Part shown: positions 32,073 through 42,605 of the stretch, one piece after another | Layout of the letters: each line of letters begins with the position of its first letter | Position numbering within the stretch: the stretch's first letter is position 1 | Origin: Valencia hispanica | Taxonomy: Eukaryota > Chordata > Actinopteri > Cyprinodontiformes > Valenciidae | Length of the DNA: 64,000 bases | Reading direction: 5' to 3' | Assembly (NCBI GenBank): GCA_963556495.2 | Contig: OY747721.1 | Coordinates: 8,962,149 to 9,026,148, forward strand | Position numbers and translations under genes: made by a program | Notes under the pieces: model-generated | What the model was told of the DNA's origin: nothing | What the model saw: only the letters and a program-made list of their open reading frames with translations | The model's database searches: none

Positions 32073-32262
32073 GAGCACATTTATATTTATTTATTACATT
32101 TATTTACATTGGGTTTTTTTGTTAGTTTTTTTTCCCTAACTAATTACATTTAAATAGGCTATAATTCCGGACCTGAGTTCTAATTTCACACCATTACATG
32201 TAACGTGAGATGGTATGACAATAAAAGTTCCTTTAATCCCTTGAATCCTTGAATACATGAAT
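30748..32262 (+). mobile_element. LINE 3' half (CR1/L2/Rex1 group), internally deleted
   Basis: Continuation of the element begun at 27375: QKPWLNSEVRALLKARDAAF, then the RT fingers, a C-terminal segment and a 3' end GACAATAAAAGTTCCTTTAA with a CCTTGAAT-type tail (to about 32262). With its two insertions the LINE spans 27375-32262. Two internal deletions are visible, at about 31553 (RT palm) and about 31668. Confidence 0.8.
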
Positions 32263-34257
32263 ATTCCAGACGGTCATTCACGTCTTACTTTCTTTTTTAG
32301 CAAACAACTAAGAAATCTACAAGGATTCAATAAACTGAAACAAAAAAATTATAATTTTTACCTAATTATTAACATTGTAAGACTTTATATGTTTGTTACT
32401 GAGTAAATCACTGAACTATTAAAACTGTAACTGACACGTTTGACTCTTAGATCACCTAGCTAAAAACTTATAGGTTTTTTAGACAAAATCTAAGAAATCA
32501 ATATGTAGCAGACACATGTTGGGAACCATTTTTCCTTCAAATGGACTGAACAGTATTTGACTGTGTGAGCGAGTATGATATGAGTGATGCTCTTTTACCC
32601 ATTGCTTTACCATACAGGCCTTTGGCCTAGACGGAGGCATGATTTTGCGCGTGAATCTTCCTTTTTTTTCTTCTAACCTGCGGTACAGGAAGAAGTCTAT
32701 TGAAGAAGACTATTAAAACCTTTGAGGAGGAAGCCGAAATAGCTTTAAGACCTCCTCTTTGCATATCCGGGAAATTTCTGAATTAATGGCCAAACTGCAA
32801 CCGGTGTAGTTATTAAAGAGGATGGCAGAAGGCAATCACAGAAGTCAACTTGCGGTTTTGACCCTTTTGCAACCAAGCAAATGGAACCGCCAGGTTCGGA
32901 CCAGAACCCAGCTGTGACGGACTTCATCATTGTTCCTTTCTTGTTTCATTAGCATTACTGATTAGTTAGTTGATTCGACTAGTTTGCATATTACTCATTT
33001 TCTTTGATTGGCTTAGTAATTTAGTTTGCATGTTGGTAGTGTAGGTATAGAATTTATTTACTGAATACTTTGACTGTAAGGTTGATCTATCGATTTTGGG
33101 GAGAAGTTGTGTTGCTTGTGCTTATTCTAGTGTGTGCATGCAATAATGCTGTCCCACGACATCAAATTCATCCCTTCATGAAAGATTGAATGTCTGGTTC
33201 AAGATTCACTTTTAAAGAAAAGGGTAGTGTCCCAGCTGGTTTAACAAAAATAAGCTCTAACTTAATTAATAATTAAATTAATTTAAAATTATTTTTCAGA
33301 ATTATTAATAGTTATCTAAGCCAAACATTTTTTCCTTTCTTGTTGCACAACACAGATAACTAAACATTGATTCCTTTAAAAAACTTTTAGATTAATTTTT
33401 TTAAGATTATGCCTATTTTTTCTCTTCTTGAGTTGTTTTCATTTATGAATCTACTGTAAAGAACTTTATCAATGAATGGTTTCATTTATTTACTGCCCTG
33501 AACTTTCCAGATTTAGAGTTTCTAGATGGTTATATTGTGATTCTCTCTGGCAGACACACATGACCTCTGCAAAGTAGTTTAATCGTTGGACCAAATTTCA
33601 TTCAGGCTTTATGCCTGGAGACAAAAGCCAAATATTAGTGTGTTAGATTTGTTCTTTTCTTTGTACAATGTAAAAAAGTACCACTTTAAGAAATATCTGC
33701 TCATCAATATTCCTTAAGGGTTTATTAGTCAACCAAGCCCAAAGGCAAACCTGAATTAAGAGCCAATTAAAATGCATTGCCTGCTAATAAATACAGCAAA
33801 ACAACAGTCAGAGACAATGAGACAGTGTGCATGTATTACAGGTTCACCAGAGAAAGAAAGTTCAAATTTACACTCTTGTTCAGTCACTCCATGACATTTC
33901 TTTTGCCTGAAGCCCTTTCTGTTTTCTCCTGCTGCAATGCTCCAGGTAGTTGTCTTGTTAAAATGTAAACCTTTATCATTCAGTCTGAGATCCAGTTTTT
34001 ATCCCTTTCTTTGTAATTCCCTATGTGCTCTTTTTGTTTATATCAAGATCACTACCTTGAAGATTTTCCCTATTATGTATGTTATATTTTTACATTTATT
34101 TAAACATATTTCTCATATTTTGCAGTGTACCTACACTTATTTTAATTGCTGTCTTAAAATGAATCAGACTAAACTTTTCCTGTTTCCTGAAACCATTTCT
34201 TTCAATTTAGAAATGTACATACATATTCATAGTATTTGTTACAATTGCATTTATACT
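32263..34257. other. Unrecognised AT-rich sequence
   Basis: About 2 kb with no gene or clear repeat. Frames of 61-108 codons are AT-driven and lack motifs. Confidence 0.5.
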
Positions 34258-34760
34258 ATATGACTTTAGTTAAATGTGCTGAGTATCTTCTAACAAGCTA
34301 CTTGGGATAGTATTCTGGAATTCTGGTCTAATCCTCCTGATAGAGGTGATGTAACTGATTCTAGTTTGTAGGCACACACCTTTTCGGCTCTGCCTCCAAA
34401 TTGTCCATGGGACTGAGGTCAGAGATTTATGATGCCCACTCCAAAACATTGACTTTGACGACCTTAAGCCACTTTGCAACTAATTTGGGGTGTTTGATGT
34501 GTTTAGTAACTGACAGTGTCTGCCTATTCTTTGCCTTTCACTCTCTTGAGATGTATCAGCATTTCCATATACAGTAATGTTTTTTACTTCTGATGGCATC
34601 TATTTTATGAAGTGAATCAGTCTGTCCTGTAGCAGAACATCCACTCAACAAGATGCTGCTACCCACATACTTCACAGTTAACATTGAGATATCAGAATTG
34701 AATGTTTTCATTATTTTGCTCCAAACGTAACAATTGCAATTTTTGCCAAACCCCTTCAGT
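34258..34760 (-). pseudogene. Tc1-type transposase remnant
   Basis: Minus strand: CEVCGSSILLSGCSATGQTD and SLHKIDAIRSK correspond to the Tc1 block usually read as VKHGGGSIMLWGCFAAGGTG...HKIDGI. Further down, VAKWLKVVKVNVLEWAS, a stop, then ISDLSPMDNLE corresponds to the LEWPSQSPDLNPIENLW block holding the second catalytic Asp of the DDE triad. Several stops are present. Tc1 transposase cuts and pastes the element via its TIRs; none are recognisable here. It directly precedes the intact Rex3. Confidence 0.75.
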
Positions 34761-34897
34761 TTTAGTTTTGTCCAATCTCATGACAGGTCTACAAAAATTA
34801 AACTATTTTTCCCTGAGTGCATCTGCAATTTGAATCTGGATTTTTGTATGGCATTTGAATTGGCATTGAATTCTTGTCTAAATTGCATTTTTAGTAC

Positions 34898-37800
34898 AGT
34901 GAGCCCAAAAGACCCCTATGAAGAAAACGACAGATGGACTCAGTGTTCCCTCGCCCGGACGCGGGTCACCGGGCCCCCCCTCTGGAGCCAGGCCTGGAGG
35001 TGGGGCACGTTGGCGAGCGCCTGGTGGCCGGGCCTTTACCCATGGGGCCCGGTCGGGCTTAGCCCGAAGAGGTAACATGGGCCCCCCTTCCCATGAGCTC
35101 ACCACCTGTGGGAGGGGCCATAGGGGTCGGGTGCTGTGCAGGATGGGCGGCGGCCAAAGGCGGGGACCTTGGCGGTCCGATCCTCGGCTGCAGAAGCTGG
35201 CTCTCGGGACGTGGAACGTCACCTCTCTGGTGGGGAAGGAGCCGGAGCTGGTGTGCGAGGTTGAGAGGTTCCGACTGGACATCGTCGGACTCACCTCGGC
35301 GCACGGCTCTGGCTCTGGAACCCGTCTCCTCGAGAGAGGTTGGACTCTCTTCCACTCTGGGGTTGCCCCCGCTGAGAGGCGCCGAGCTGGGGTGGGCATA
35401 CTTGTTGCCCCCCATCTCGGCGCCTGTACGTTGGGGTTTACCCCGGTGAACGAGAGGGTAGCCTCCCTCCGCCTTCGGGTGGGGGGACGGGTCCTGACTG
35501 TTGTTTGTGCTTACGCGCCAAACAGCAGATTAGATTACCCACCCTTCTTGGAGTCTTTGGAAGGGGTGCTGGAGAGTGCTCCTCCTGGGGACTCCCTTGT
35601 TCTGCTGGGGGACTTCAACGCTCACGTGGGCAATGACAGTGAGACCTGGAGGGGTGTGGTTGGGCGGAATGGCCCCCCCGATCTAAACCCGGGTGGTGTC
35701 TTGTTATTGGACTTCTGTGCTCGTCATGGATTGTCCATAACAAACACCATGTTCAAGCATAAAGGTGTCCATATGTGCACTTGGCACCAGGACACCTTAG
35801 GCCGCAGCTCAATGATCGACTTGGTTGCCGTCTCATCTGATCTGCGGCCGCATGTTTTGGACACTCGGGTGAAGAGAGGGGCAGAGCTGTCCACTGACCA
35901 CTACCTGGTGGTGAGTCGGCTCCGATGGTGGGGGAGGACGCCGGACAGACCTGGAAGGCCTAAACGTGTTGTGAGGGTCTGCTGGGAACGTCTGGCAGAG
36001 TCTCCTGTCAGAAGGAGCTTTAGCTCACACCTCCGGCAGAACTTTGAACACGTCCCGGGGGAGGCGGGGGACATCGAGTCCGAGTGGACCATGTTCCGCG
36101 CCTCCATTGCCGAGGCGGCTGACCGAAGCTGTGGCCGCAAGGTGGTCGGTGCCTGTCGCGGCGGCAACCCCCGAACCCGGTGGTGGACACCGGCGGTAAG
36201 GGATGCTGTCAGGCTGAAGAAGGAGTCCTACCGGGTCTTTTTGGCTTGTGGGACCCCTGAAGCAGCTGATAGGTACCGACAGGCCAAGCGGGATGCGGCT
36301 CGGATGGTTGCTGAGGCAAAAACTCGGGCGTGGGAGGAGTTTGGAGAGACCATGGAAAACGACTTCCGTACGGCTTCGAAGCGATTCTGGTCCACCATCC
36401 GGCGTCTCAGGGGGGGAAAGCGGTCTGCCACCAACACTGTTTACAGTGGGGATGGTGTGCTGCTGACCTCGACGCGGGACGTTTTGGGTCGGTGGATGGA
36501 ATACTTCGAAGACCTCCTCAATCCCACCGGCACGCCTTCCAATCTGGAAGCAGGGTTTGGGGACTTGGGGTCGGGCTCTCCAATCTCTGGTGCCGAGGTC
36601 ACCGAGGTCGTTAAAAAGCTCCTCGGTGGCAAGGCTCCGGGGGTGGATGAGATTCGACCGGAGTTCCTCAAGGCTCTGGATGTTGTGGGGCTGTGTTGGT
36701 TAACGCGGCTCTGCAATATTGCGTGGACATCGGGGGCAGTTCCCTTGGATTGGCAGACCGGGGTGGTGGTCCCCCTGTTTAAAAAGGGGGACCACAGGGT
36801 GTGTTCCAACTACAGGGGGATCACACTTCTGAGCCTCCCTGGTAAGGTCTATTCAGGGGTTCTGGAGAGGAGGGTCCGACGGATAGTCGAACCTCGGATC
36901 CAGGAGGAACAATGCGGTTTTCGTCCTGGCCGTGGAACACTGGACCAGCTCTACACCCTCAGCAGGGTCCTGGAGGGTGCGTGGGAGTTCGCCCAACCGG
37001 TCTACATGTGTTTTGTGGACTTGGAGAAGGCGTTCGACCGTGTCCCTCGGGGGGCCCTGTGGGGGGTGCTCCGGGAGTATGGGGTACCGGGCCCCTTGAT
37101 ACGGGCTGTTAGGTCCCTGTACGACCGGTGCCAGAGTTTGGTTCGCATTGCCGGCAGTAAGTCGGGCTTGTTTCCGGTGAGAGTTGGACTCCGCCAAGGT
37201 TGCCCTTTGTCACCGATCCTGTTCCTAACTTTTATGGACAGGATTTCTAGGCGCAGCCAAGGCGTTGCGGGGATCCGTTTTGGTGGCCTCAGGATCGGGT
37301 CTCTGCTTTTTGCAGATGATGTGGTCCTGTTGGCTTCATCGGAGCGTGATCTACAGCTTTCGCTGGAGCTGTTCGCAGCCGAGTGTGAAGCGGCTGGGAT
37401 GAGAATCAGCACCTCCAAATCCGAGGCCATGGTCTTGAGCCGGAAAAGGGTGGGGTGCCTCCTCCGGGTCAGGGATGGGGTCCTTCCCCAAGTGGAGGAG
37501 TTTAAGTATCTGGGGGTCTTGTTCACGAATGAGGGAAAAATGGAGCGGGAGATCGATAGACGGATTGGTGGGGCATCTGCAGTTATGCGGGCGCTCTACC
37601 GGTCTGTCGTGGTGAAGAGAGAGCTGAGCCAAAAGGCGAAGCTCTCGATTTACCGGTCGATCTACGTTCCTACCCTCATCTATGGTCACGAACTCTGGGT
37701 GGTGACCGAAAGAACGAGATCACGGATACAAGCGGCTGAAATGAGTTTCCTCCGCAGAGTGTCTGGGCTCTCCCTTAGAGATAGGGTGAGAAGCTCAGTC

Positions 37801-38112
37801 ATCCGGAGGGGGCTCAGAGTAGAGCCGCTGCTTCTCCACATCGAGAGGAGTCAGTTGAGGTGGCTCGGGCATCTGGTCAGGATGCCTCCTGGACGCCTCC
37901 CTGGTGAGGTGTTTCAGGCACGTCCCACCGGGAGGAGGCTCAGGGGAAGGCCCAGGACACGCTGGAGGGACTATGTTTCTCGGCTGGCCTGGGAGCGCCT
38001 TGGGGTTCCTCCCGAGGAGCTGGAACAAGTGGCTGGGGAGAGGGAAGTCTGGGTCTCTTTGCTTAGGCTGCTGCCCCCGCGACCCGACCCCGGATAAGCG
38101 GAAGAAAATGGA
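34898..38112 (+). mobile_element. Rex3 (RTE clade) retrotransposon, copy 2, ORF intact
   Basis: Homology to copy 1 starts at about 34898 (GAGCCCAAAAGACCCCTATG), so most of the 5' leader is missing. The coding region is uninterrupted, and the element ends GATAAGCGGAAGAAAATGGA with a short (ATGG)n tail. No convincing target-site duplication was found. The high identity to copy 1 in the coding region and the clean frame suggest it is a younger insertion. Confidence 0.9.
34918..38097 (+). CDS. Rex3 endonuclease-reverse transcriptase, 1059 aa, uninterrupted
   Basis: Single polyprotein for target-primed reverse transcription in the nucleus: it nicks chromosomal DNA and copies element RNA onto the 3' end. 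The AP-endonuclease domain (about residues 94-330) has GTWNVTSL with Asn100, GDFN with Asp232/Asn234, [10 protein letters not shown] with Asp301 and STDH with Asp327/His328. The block that usually carries the catalytic Glu reads [10 protein letters not shown]. The RT has FRPGR (668-672), motif [10 protein letters not shown] with Asp701, motif [10 protein letters not shown] with Gln760/Gly761, motif C FADD with Asp800/801 and [11 protein letters not shown]-terminal WLGHLVRM block at about 982 is typical of RTE proteins. The first ATG (34918) was used; Met53 (35074) is an alternative, since residues 1-52 are Gly/Pro/Arg-rich and may be translated leader. Apparently full length for the family, with no stop or frameshift. 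Confidence 0.9.
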   Translation: MKKTTDGLSVPSPGRGSPGPPSGARPGGGARWRAPGGRAFTHGARSGLARRGNMGPPSHELTTCGRGHRGRVLCRMGGGQRRGPWRSDPRLQKLALGTWNVTSLVGKEPELVCEVERFRLDIVGLTSAHGSGSGTRLLERGWTLFHSGVAPAERRRAGVGILVAPHLGACTLGFTPVNERVASLRLRVGGRVLTVVCAYAPNSRLDYPPFLESLEGVLESAPPGDSLVLLGDFNAHVGNDSETWRGVVGRNGPPDLNPGGVLLLDFCARHGLSITNTMFKHKGVHMCTWHQDTLGRSSMIDLVAVSSDLRPHVLDTRVKRGAELSTDHYLVVSRLRWWGRTPDRPGRPKRVVRVCWERLAESPVRRSFSSHLRQNFEHVPGEAGDIESEWTMFRASIAEAADRSCGRKVVGACRGGNPRTRWWTPAVRDAVRLKKESYRVFLACGTPEAADRYRQAKRDAARMVAEAKTRAWEEFGETMENDFRTASKRFWSTIRRLRGGKRSATNTVYSGDGVLLTSTRDVLGRWMEYFEDLLNPTGTPSNLEAGFGDLGSGSPISGAEVTEVVKKLLGGKAPGVDEIRPEFLKALDVVGLCWLTRLCNIAWTSGAVPLDWQTGVVVPLFKKGDHRVCSNYRGITLLSLPGKVYSGVLERRVRRIVEPRIQEEQCGFRPGRGTLDQLYTLSRVLEGAWEFAQPVYMCFVDLEKAFDRVPRGALWGVLREYGVPGPLIRAVRSLYDRCQSLVRIAGSKSGLFPVRVGLRQGCPLSPILFLTFMDRISRRSQGVAGIRFGGLRIGSLLFADDVVLLASSERDLQLSLELFAAECEAAGMRISTSKSEAMVLSRKRVGCLLRVRDGVLPQVEEFKYLGVLFTNEGKMEREIDRRIGGASAVMRALYRSVVVKRELSQKAKLSIYRSIYVPTLIYGHELWVVTERTRSRIQAAEMSFLRRVSGLSLRDRVRSSVIRRGLRVEPLLLHIERSQLRWLGHLVRMPPGRLPGEVFQARPTGRRLRGRPRTRWRDYVSRLAWERLGVPPEELEQVAGEREVWVSLLRLLPPRPDPG

Positions 38113-38125
38113 TGGATGGATGGAT
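38101..38125 (+). repeat. (ATGG)n tail of Rex3 copy 2
   Basis: Short ATGG run after the element's 3' end; shorter than in copy 1. Confidence 0.85.
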
Positions 38126-38137
38126 TGTTTCACTGTA

Positions 38138-38179
38138 GCCAGGGTATGCACAGCTGTAGCCAGGGTATGCACAAGGTGT
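38138..38179 (+). repeat. 21-bp tandem duplication
   Basis: Two adjacent copies of CTGTAGCCAGGGTATGCACA plus a linking base, just downstream of the Rex3 tail. Confidence 0.85.
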
Positions 38180-38254
38180 TTTGCTTATGTTCTACAGCTG
38201 ATACGTATGTTTTGCACCAAAAGACATTAATCTTTAAGACACGGAAGATAGTCT

Positions 38255-38845
38255 ATAGACGCTTTTCCACTATCGGAACTTCAGGGTAATATTACTAGAC
38301 TCTTATCTATCAGGGTAAATCTATTGGCCCGCTCCTCTCAGCCATCGTGTCACCATACAAAAATGGCCTTTTAAATAGTTTGTTAAGACGTCCACACATC
38401 AAGACCATTTGAGCTATGAGTGCGGACACTTATCAGCGCCAAAAGGTGCCCACAGCAGCAGAGATTAACAAGAGATCGTCAATGGAAGAAGCAGGGATGG
38501 TTGCCGTGTTTCTATTTACTATATTGCAACCATTCTGTTTGCTGTGTTATGCTGCTTAATTGCTTCACCAGCAACTTCTCCAATTTTACAAATGCCAGTG
38601 GTTTGGCAACATCTGCTGATATAGTTTCCCTCTGAGTTACAACCAATCAGCAAGTCTAACCACAGTTCCCACCCAGCGATTTAACCAGGCCATTTCAGAG
38701 TACATACCTCAAGGCTGGTACTCAGCTGGTTCCTGAAATGGCCCCGAAAACTGCCCTATCAGGCCGTCCCAGTGAAGTGGAGACACGCACATACCGTGAA
38801 GGTCTGTTAAAATTGCCCTGAAGTTCCAATAGCAGAAACGCGCCT
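38255..38845. mobile_element. MITE with long (~40-bp) terminal inverted repeats
   Basis: Left end ATAGACGCTTTTCCACTATC then GGAACTTCAGGGTAATATTA. The reverse complement of the right end is AAGGCGCGTTTCTGCTATTG then GGAACTTCAGGGCAATTTTA. The two agree over about 40 bp with few differences. No transposase is encoded in the roughly 590 bp. Superfamily not assigned, as the target duplication was not resolved. Confidence 0.75.
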
Positions 38846-39082
38846 TATTTCCAGCCATCATTCAAATAAGGGAGACAGAGCAGTGAGATGGCTGGATATT
38901 CACACGCTGTTTATTTCTAAATATATTTGTGTAAAAAGAAGAACATGGTGCCTTCAGGCATCTGGAAATTGTTCACAAGGATGAACAAGACATGTGAATG
39001 TCCACAGGTCTCTTTTTGTGTTTCCGTAGGTTTGCTGTTTTACTCATTCCATATTTGGTTGATGAATGATTGCTTGTTGAGT

Positions 39083-39245
39083 TGTTTTAAATTCTAATTC
39101 TGCTTTAAATGTCTCCACGGTTTATTTCTTACCTGTGTTCCTTGGTTTTCATATTGCTATTTGTTCTCTGCTGTATTTCTATTAAACCTCTGAGATGTAC
39201 TGAGAATTGTTGTATTTATACTAAAATTTAATTACACACATGGGG
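39083..39245 (-). mobile_element. Tc1-type transposon terminal fragment
   Basis: CTGCTTTAAATGTCTCCACG, GTGTTCCTTGGTTTTCATAT, AAACCTCTGAGATGTACTGA and a TGTATTTATACT block correspond to the region around the transposase start and the TIR-side flank of the Tc1 family seen at 50.6-51.9 kb. Small, diverged fragment with the gene direction on the minus strand. Confidence 0.55.
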
Positions 39246-39249
39246 GGAG

Positions 39250-40200
39250 GGCTGTTTAGTAGTTATGTGACATTTAAAAACAATTACAATTAGTTGTAAT
39301 CTTCAAGGAATATTACTGTCAAGCACTGTAAATGATCCAAGTGTGCTGATCTTCATTCTCTGTTATAAAAATATATCCACCAAATGATTTTTTTGTTGTA
39401 AAGTTTGAATATTAAAATATTCAAGTTACATTTCAAAACAAGTTCTAAATATAATAGCTGTATTTCTTTACTTCTTTATTCATTAAATCCTAATCTTTGC
39501 AGAAAAACCTGAAAAATAACTTATTTTCTTAGATTATAAAACATCTAATGGACGTTTTTTTTTTCTTTTTATCTGACATCCTGTTTGCTTAAATCCATAT
39601 CTAGCAGCTCTGGAGTTTTGTTATTACACTTGCAGAAGTAGCACTGCTATTACTTCTCATTATTTAAGCTGGTTTAAAATTTGGGGATAAATACATTTAG
39701 CACAGATTTATTGTCATCCCAATACAGAAAGTAAACAGACAAGGAACAGCACAATTGGTAGATGAATACAAAACAGGGTGATGTTTTGTACATCTTGCTA
39801 AAGGGTGGATGTGGCATAAATTATACCACAAAAGGATTTCACTAAAATATGTTTTTGTCACATGGTTTTGAAATGGTTTTGGTCCCCCTTTTTTACTATA
39901 CATTTTACTATAAATTTCTTATCAATAGTAGTTCAGATGAAGCATATCTGTTGATAGAAAACCCAGGAGAAAATGTAAACTCTGAGCATGTGAATATCCA
40001 GCCATCATTATGACTCTGCCTCTCTAATGTATCATTCTAATGGGTTAGGTTCTGAGCTATCTCTGTAGTTATGGTGCTCTAGGGTTAGGCTAGTGGAGGA
40101 AAGACTGGCCACTCTTCCTCACTCTGCTACTTTCTTCTCCTACTACTCTCCAGTTTGCATTATTTGTTGTTATTTCAACTGTTAACGTTATGTTTTCTTT
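39250..40200. other. Unrecognised AT-rich sequence
   Basis: Nothing beyond AT-rich DNA and a 68-codon chance frame. Confidence 0.5.
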
Positions 40201-40204
40201 CAGT

Positions 40205-40246
40205 TTTTTTTCTTTTCTTTCCATAGAAGCTACAGCTGGTCTGGCA
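40205..40246 (+). mobile_element. L2 3' UTR, left piece
   Basis: CCATAGAAGCTACAGCTGGT matches the L2 3' UTR block also seen at 5480. The UTR continues at about 40676 after a nested insertion. Confidence 0.7.
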
Positions 40247-40675
40247 AGGCAAGGCAACGTTATTTGTATAGCACACTTTCAACAACAAGGCAATTCAAGG
40301 TACTTTACATAATTAGGGGAGAATAACAGTAGAAGCATGAAATTCAACATTAGAGACACAAAACATATGACACATTTAATCATATAACATTCCAGCTATT
40401 GTTAATCATTTACTCAAAGGCAGCTCTAAACAGATGAGTTTTTATCTTTGATTTAAAGGAACTCTGTGTTTTAGCAGCTTTGCAGTGTTCTGGAAGTTTG
40501 TTCCAGATAAGGGCAGCATAGAAACGGAAAGCTGCTTCTCCATATTTGGTTCTGATTCAAGGGATTATTAGTAGACTAGATTTGGAAAACCTGAGTGGTC
40601 TGGGGGCTGGTAGGGTGACAACATATCTTCAACATACTTTAGTGCTAAGCCATTCAATTATCTATAAACTGGTGT
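40247..40675 (-). mobile_element. L2 3' end inserted in an L2 3' UTR, opposite strand
   Basis: GGCAAGGCAAGGCAACGTTA then TTGTATAGCACACTTTCAAC is a reverse-complemented L2 tail and terminus, followed upstream (minus strand) by degraded C-terminal coding sequence (FKSQL-, RLWN- and NGLA-type motifs). It splits the plus-strand L2 3' UTR. Confidence 0.75.
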
Positions 40676-41228
40676 TCTGTTTGGCTGTGGTACCTTCCTG
40701 GACGGGGGCATCGGCTGAAATATTGCTGCCAATAACTTAAGCGTTCTCTCTCTCCTGCTATTAACTTTTTAACTTTCTTTAACATAAAAATATTCCTACA
40801 TCTTTTTATCTGTTTCTTTTTTGTGCATCTGCTCTGTCCCTCAGTGGTGGCAGATGGCTGCTCGTACTTATTCAGGTTCTGGATCTGTTGGGTGTTTATT
40901 CCTGTTAAAGGGGAGATTTTCCTCACTTCCTTCATTGTCACTACATGCATGCTCATTATGAGGGATTGCTGTAAAATCAACGACACAACAAAAGTGATTA
41001 TCCACTATCCAGGTGAATGCTGCAAGTCAATGTCTCGATGCAATCTACTGGGTTTCCTGAGATAGAAGACTACTAATTTGAATAATAAACTTGACTTTAT
41101 TCAGTGAAAGATATGTAGGATCAGCTGGAATCCATGATTGAATTGAAATGACTTTTTAGTAAGGTGTCTTTAGATGATTCTTTTGTGAATTGGAGCTACA
41201 TAAATTAATTTAATTTAATTTAACTAAT
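40676..41228 (+). mobile_element. L2 3' UTR, right piece, with tail
   Basis: Resumes with TCTGTTTGGCTGTGGTACCT, GGGGGCATCGGCTGAAATAT, then GCTCATTATGAGGGATTGCT and a GAGCTACATAAATTAATTTA tail with ATTTA repeats. It is the 3' UTR of the 40205 element. Confidence 0.8.
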
Positions 41229-42140
41229 TGAGAAAATGGCTTATTAGCTGAGATTAAAAATCTTTGGAAATATTCTAGGTTAAGAAAAAAACAATTATTG
41301 CTTGAAAGCACAGTCTTTGTGAAAGTTCATTAATTCCCATCGCTGTGTGTCTTTGTACTGTAGCTCTACACTGCAGCATCTCCAGAGATCTCTAAATGAA
41401 AAAGAGAATTTTCACTATTATTGGATCATTGTATCTCGTTCACATGATACCATCTTTAACTGCACTTACAGATGTAGCAGCTTCACGGGATACTTATGAC
41501 ATCTGATCATTATATGGCATCAAATGAGTGTTATAATCTCTGAGTCATGATTCCTTTTCATCCACCTCAGACTTTGCTGGTGTAGACAAAGTTAGTGTGT
41601 ACTGATGGCTTGTCATGATTGGCTCAGACCTTCTGATCTTGGCTGCTGGCCACTGAGCTCAATAGGATTTCGTGTAATCCCACAGAGCAGTACAGAGCAG
41701 ATGGACACGCAGGTAAGATCACAGTGGTAGAGCAGCTATAATTGGCCTGGCTTTCTGCCTGTAAACCCTTTTGACTTGTAGAAGTTTGAGTTTTTGATGA
41801 TCTAATCAGATATCAAGAATATCAACGACTCAATTTCTGTCAAACAAACTTTTGTTCAATATCAGATAGTCATTAACGTTATGGTTGTGTAGGCTCTATC
41901 ACAGAGGGAGGTTCCACATGAAGTTGCATTGCTGTAATCCTGCAGAGCAGATGGAGCAACACATCAACCTACTGATGCATATAGCTCTATTTTTTCCAGC
42001 GTTCTTGGATCTACATATTAAAAAGTAAGTGATGAATACATTCTGACACAACTGAACAGATGGCAGTCTTACACTATCATTCTTCCTATCACACATTTTA
42101 CTACCAAATTATAAAAACCATGAATCACAACACTAATGTC
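41229..42140. other. Unrecognised sequence
   Basis: No gene or recognised repeat. Not obviously repetitive, so it may be ordinary single-copy non-coding DNA. Confidence 0.5.
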
Positions 42141-42144
42141 AATT

Positions 42145-42605
42145 AGACAGCTGCAGCTGATCCAGAACGCTGCTGCCCATCCTCACTAGAACCAGGAAAG
42201 GAGAGCACATCACCCCAGTCCTTACACTGGCTTCCTGTAGCTCATAGAATAGACTTCAAGATACTTTTACTAGTTTATAAATCATTGAATGGCTTAGCAC
42301 CAAAGTACGCTGAAGATCTACTGTTACTTTACCAACCCCCCAAACCACCCAGCTCCTCGAATTCCAGTCTACTCAATGTTCCGAGAATTAAAACCAAACA
42401 TGGAGAAGCAGTTTTCAGTTTCTATGCTCCTCTAATCTGGAACAAACTTCCAGACAACTGCAAAGCTGCTGAAACACTGAGTTCTTTTAAATCACAACTA
42501 AAAACGTATGTTTAGAGCTGCCTTTGAGTAATGTGCTTTGTCTGTGTTTTACTACTATTTTTATATTACCCCTTAATCATGTAAAGCACCTTGAATTACC
42601 TTGTT
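42145..42605 (+). pseudogene. L2 ORF2 C-terminal fragment
   Basis: Starts QLQLIQNAAA then breaks frame. The 42285-42515 frame reads MNGLAPKYAEDLLLLYQPPK, then VFSFYAPLIWNKLPDNCKAA and LSSFKSQLKTYV, the conserved C-terminal domain of L2 ORF2, followed by a short 3' UTR (GTAAAGCACCTTGAATTACC). Same family as the minus-strand copy at 45450-46130. 5'-truncated, with no catalytic domains. Confidence 0.8.

Noticed and set aside
35059..35449. 118-codon frames on both strands within Rex3 copy 2
   Set aside because: They are shadows of the GC-rich intact Rex3 frame.
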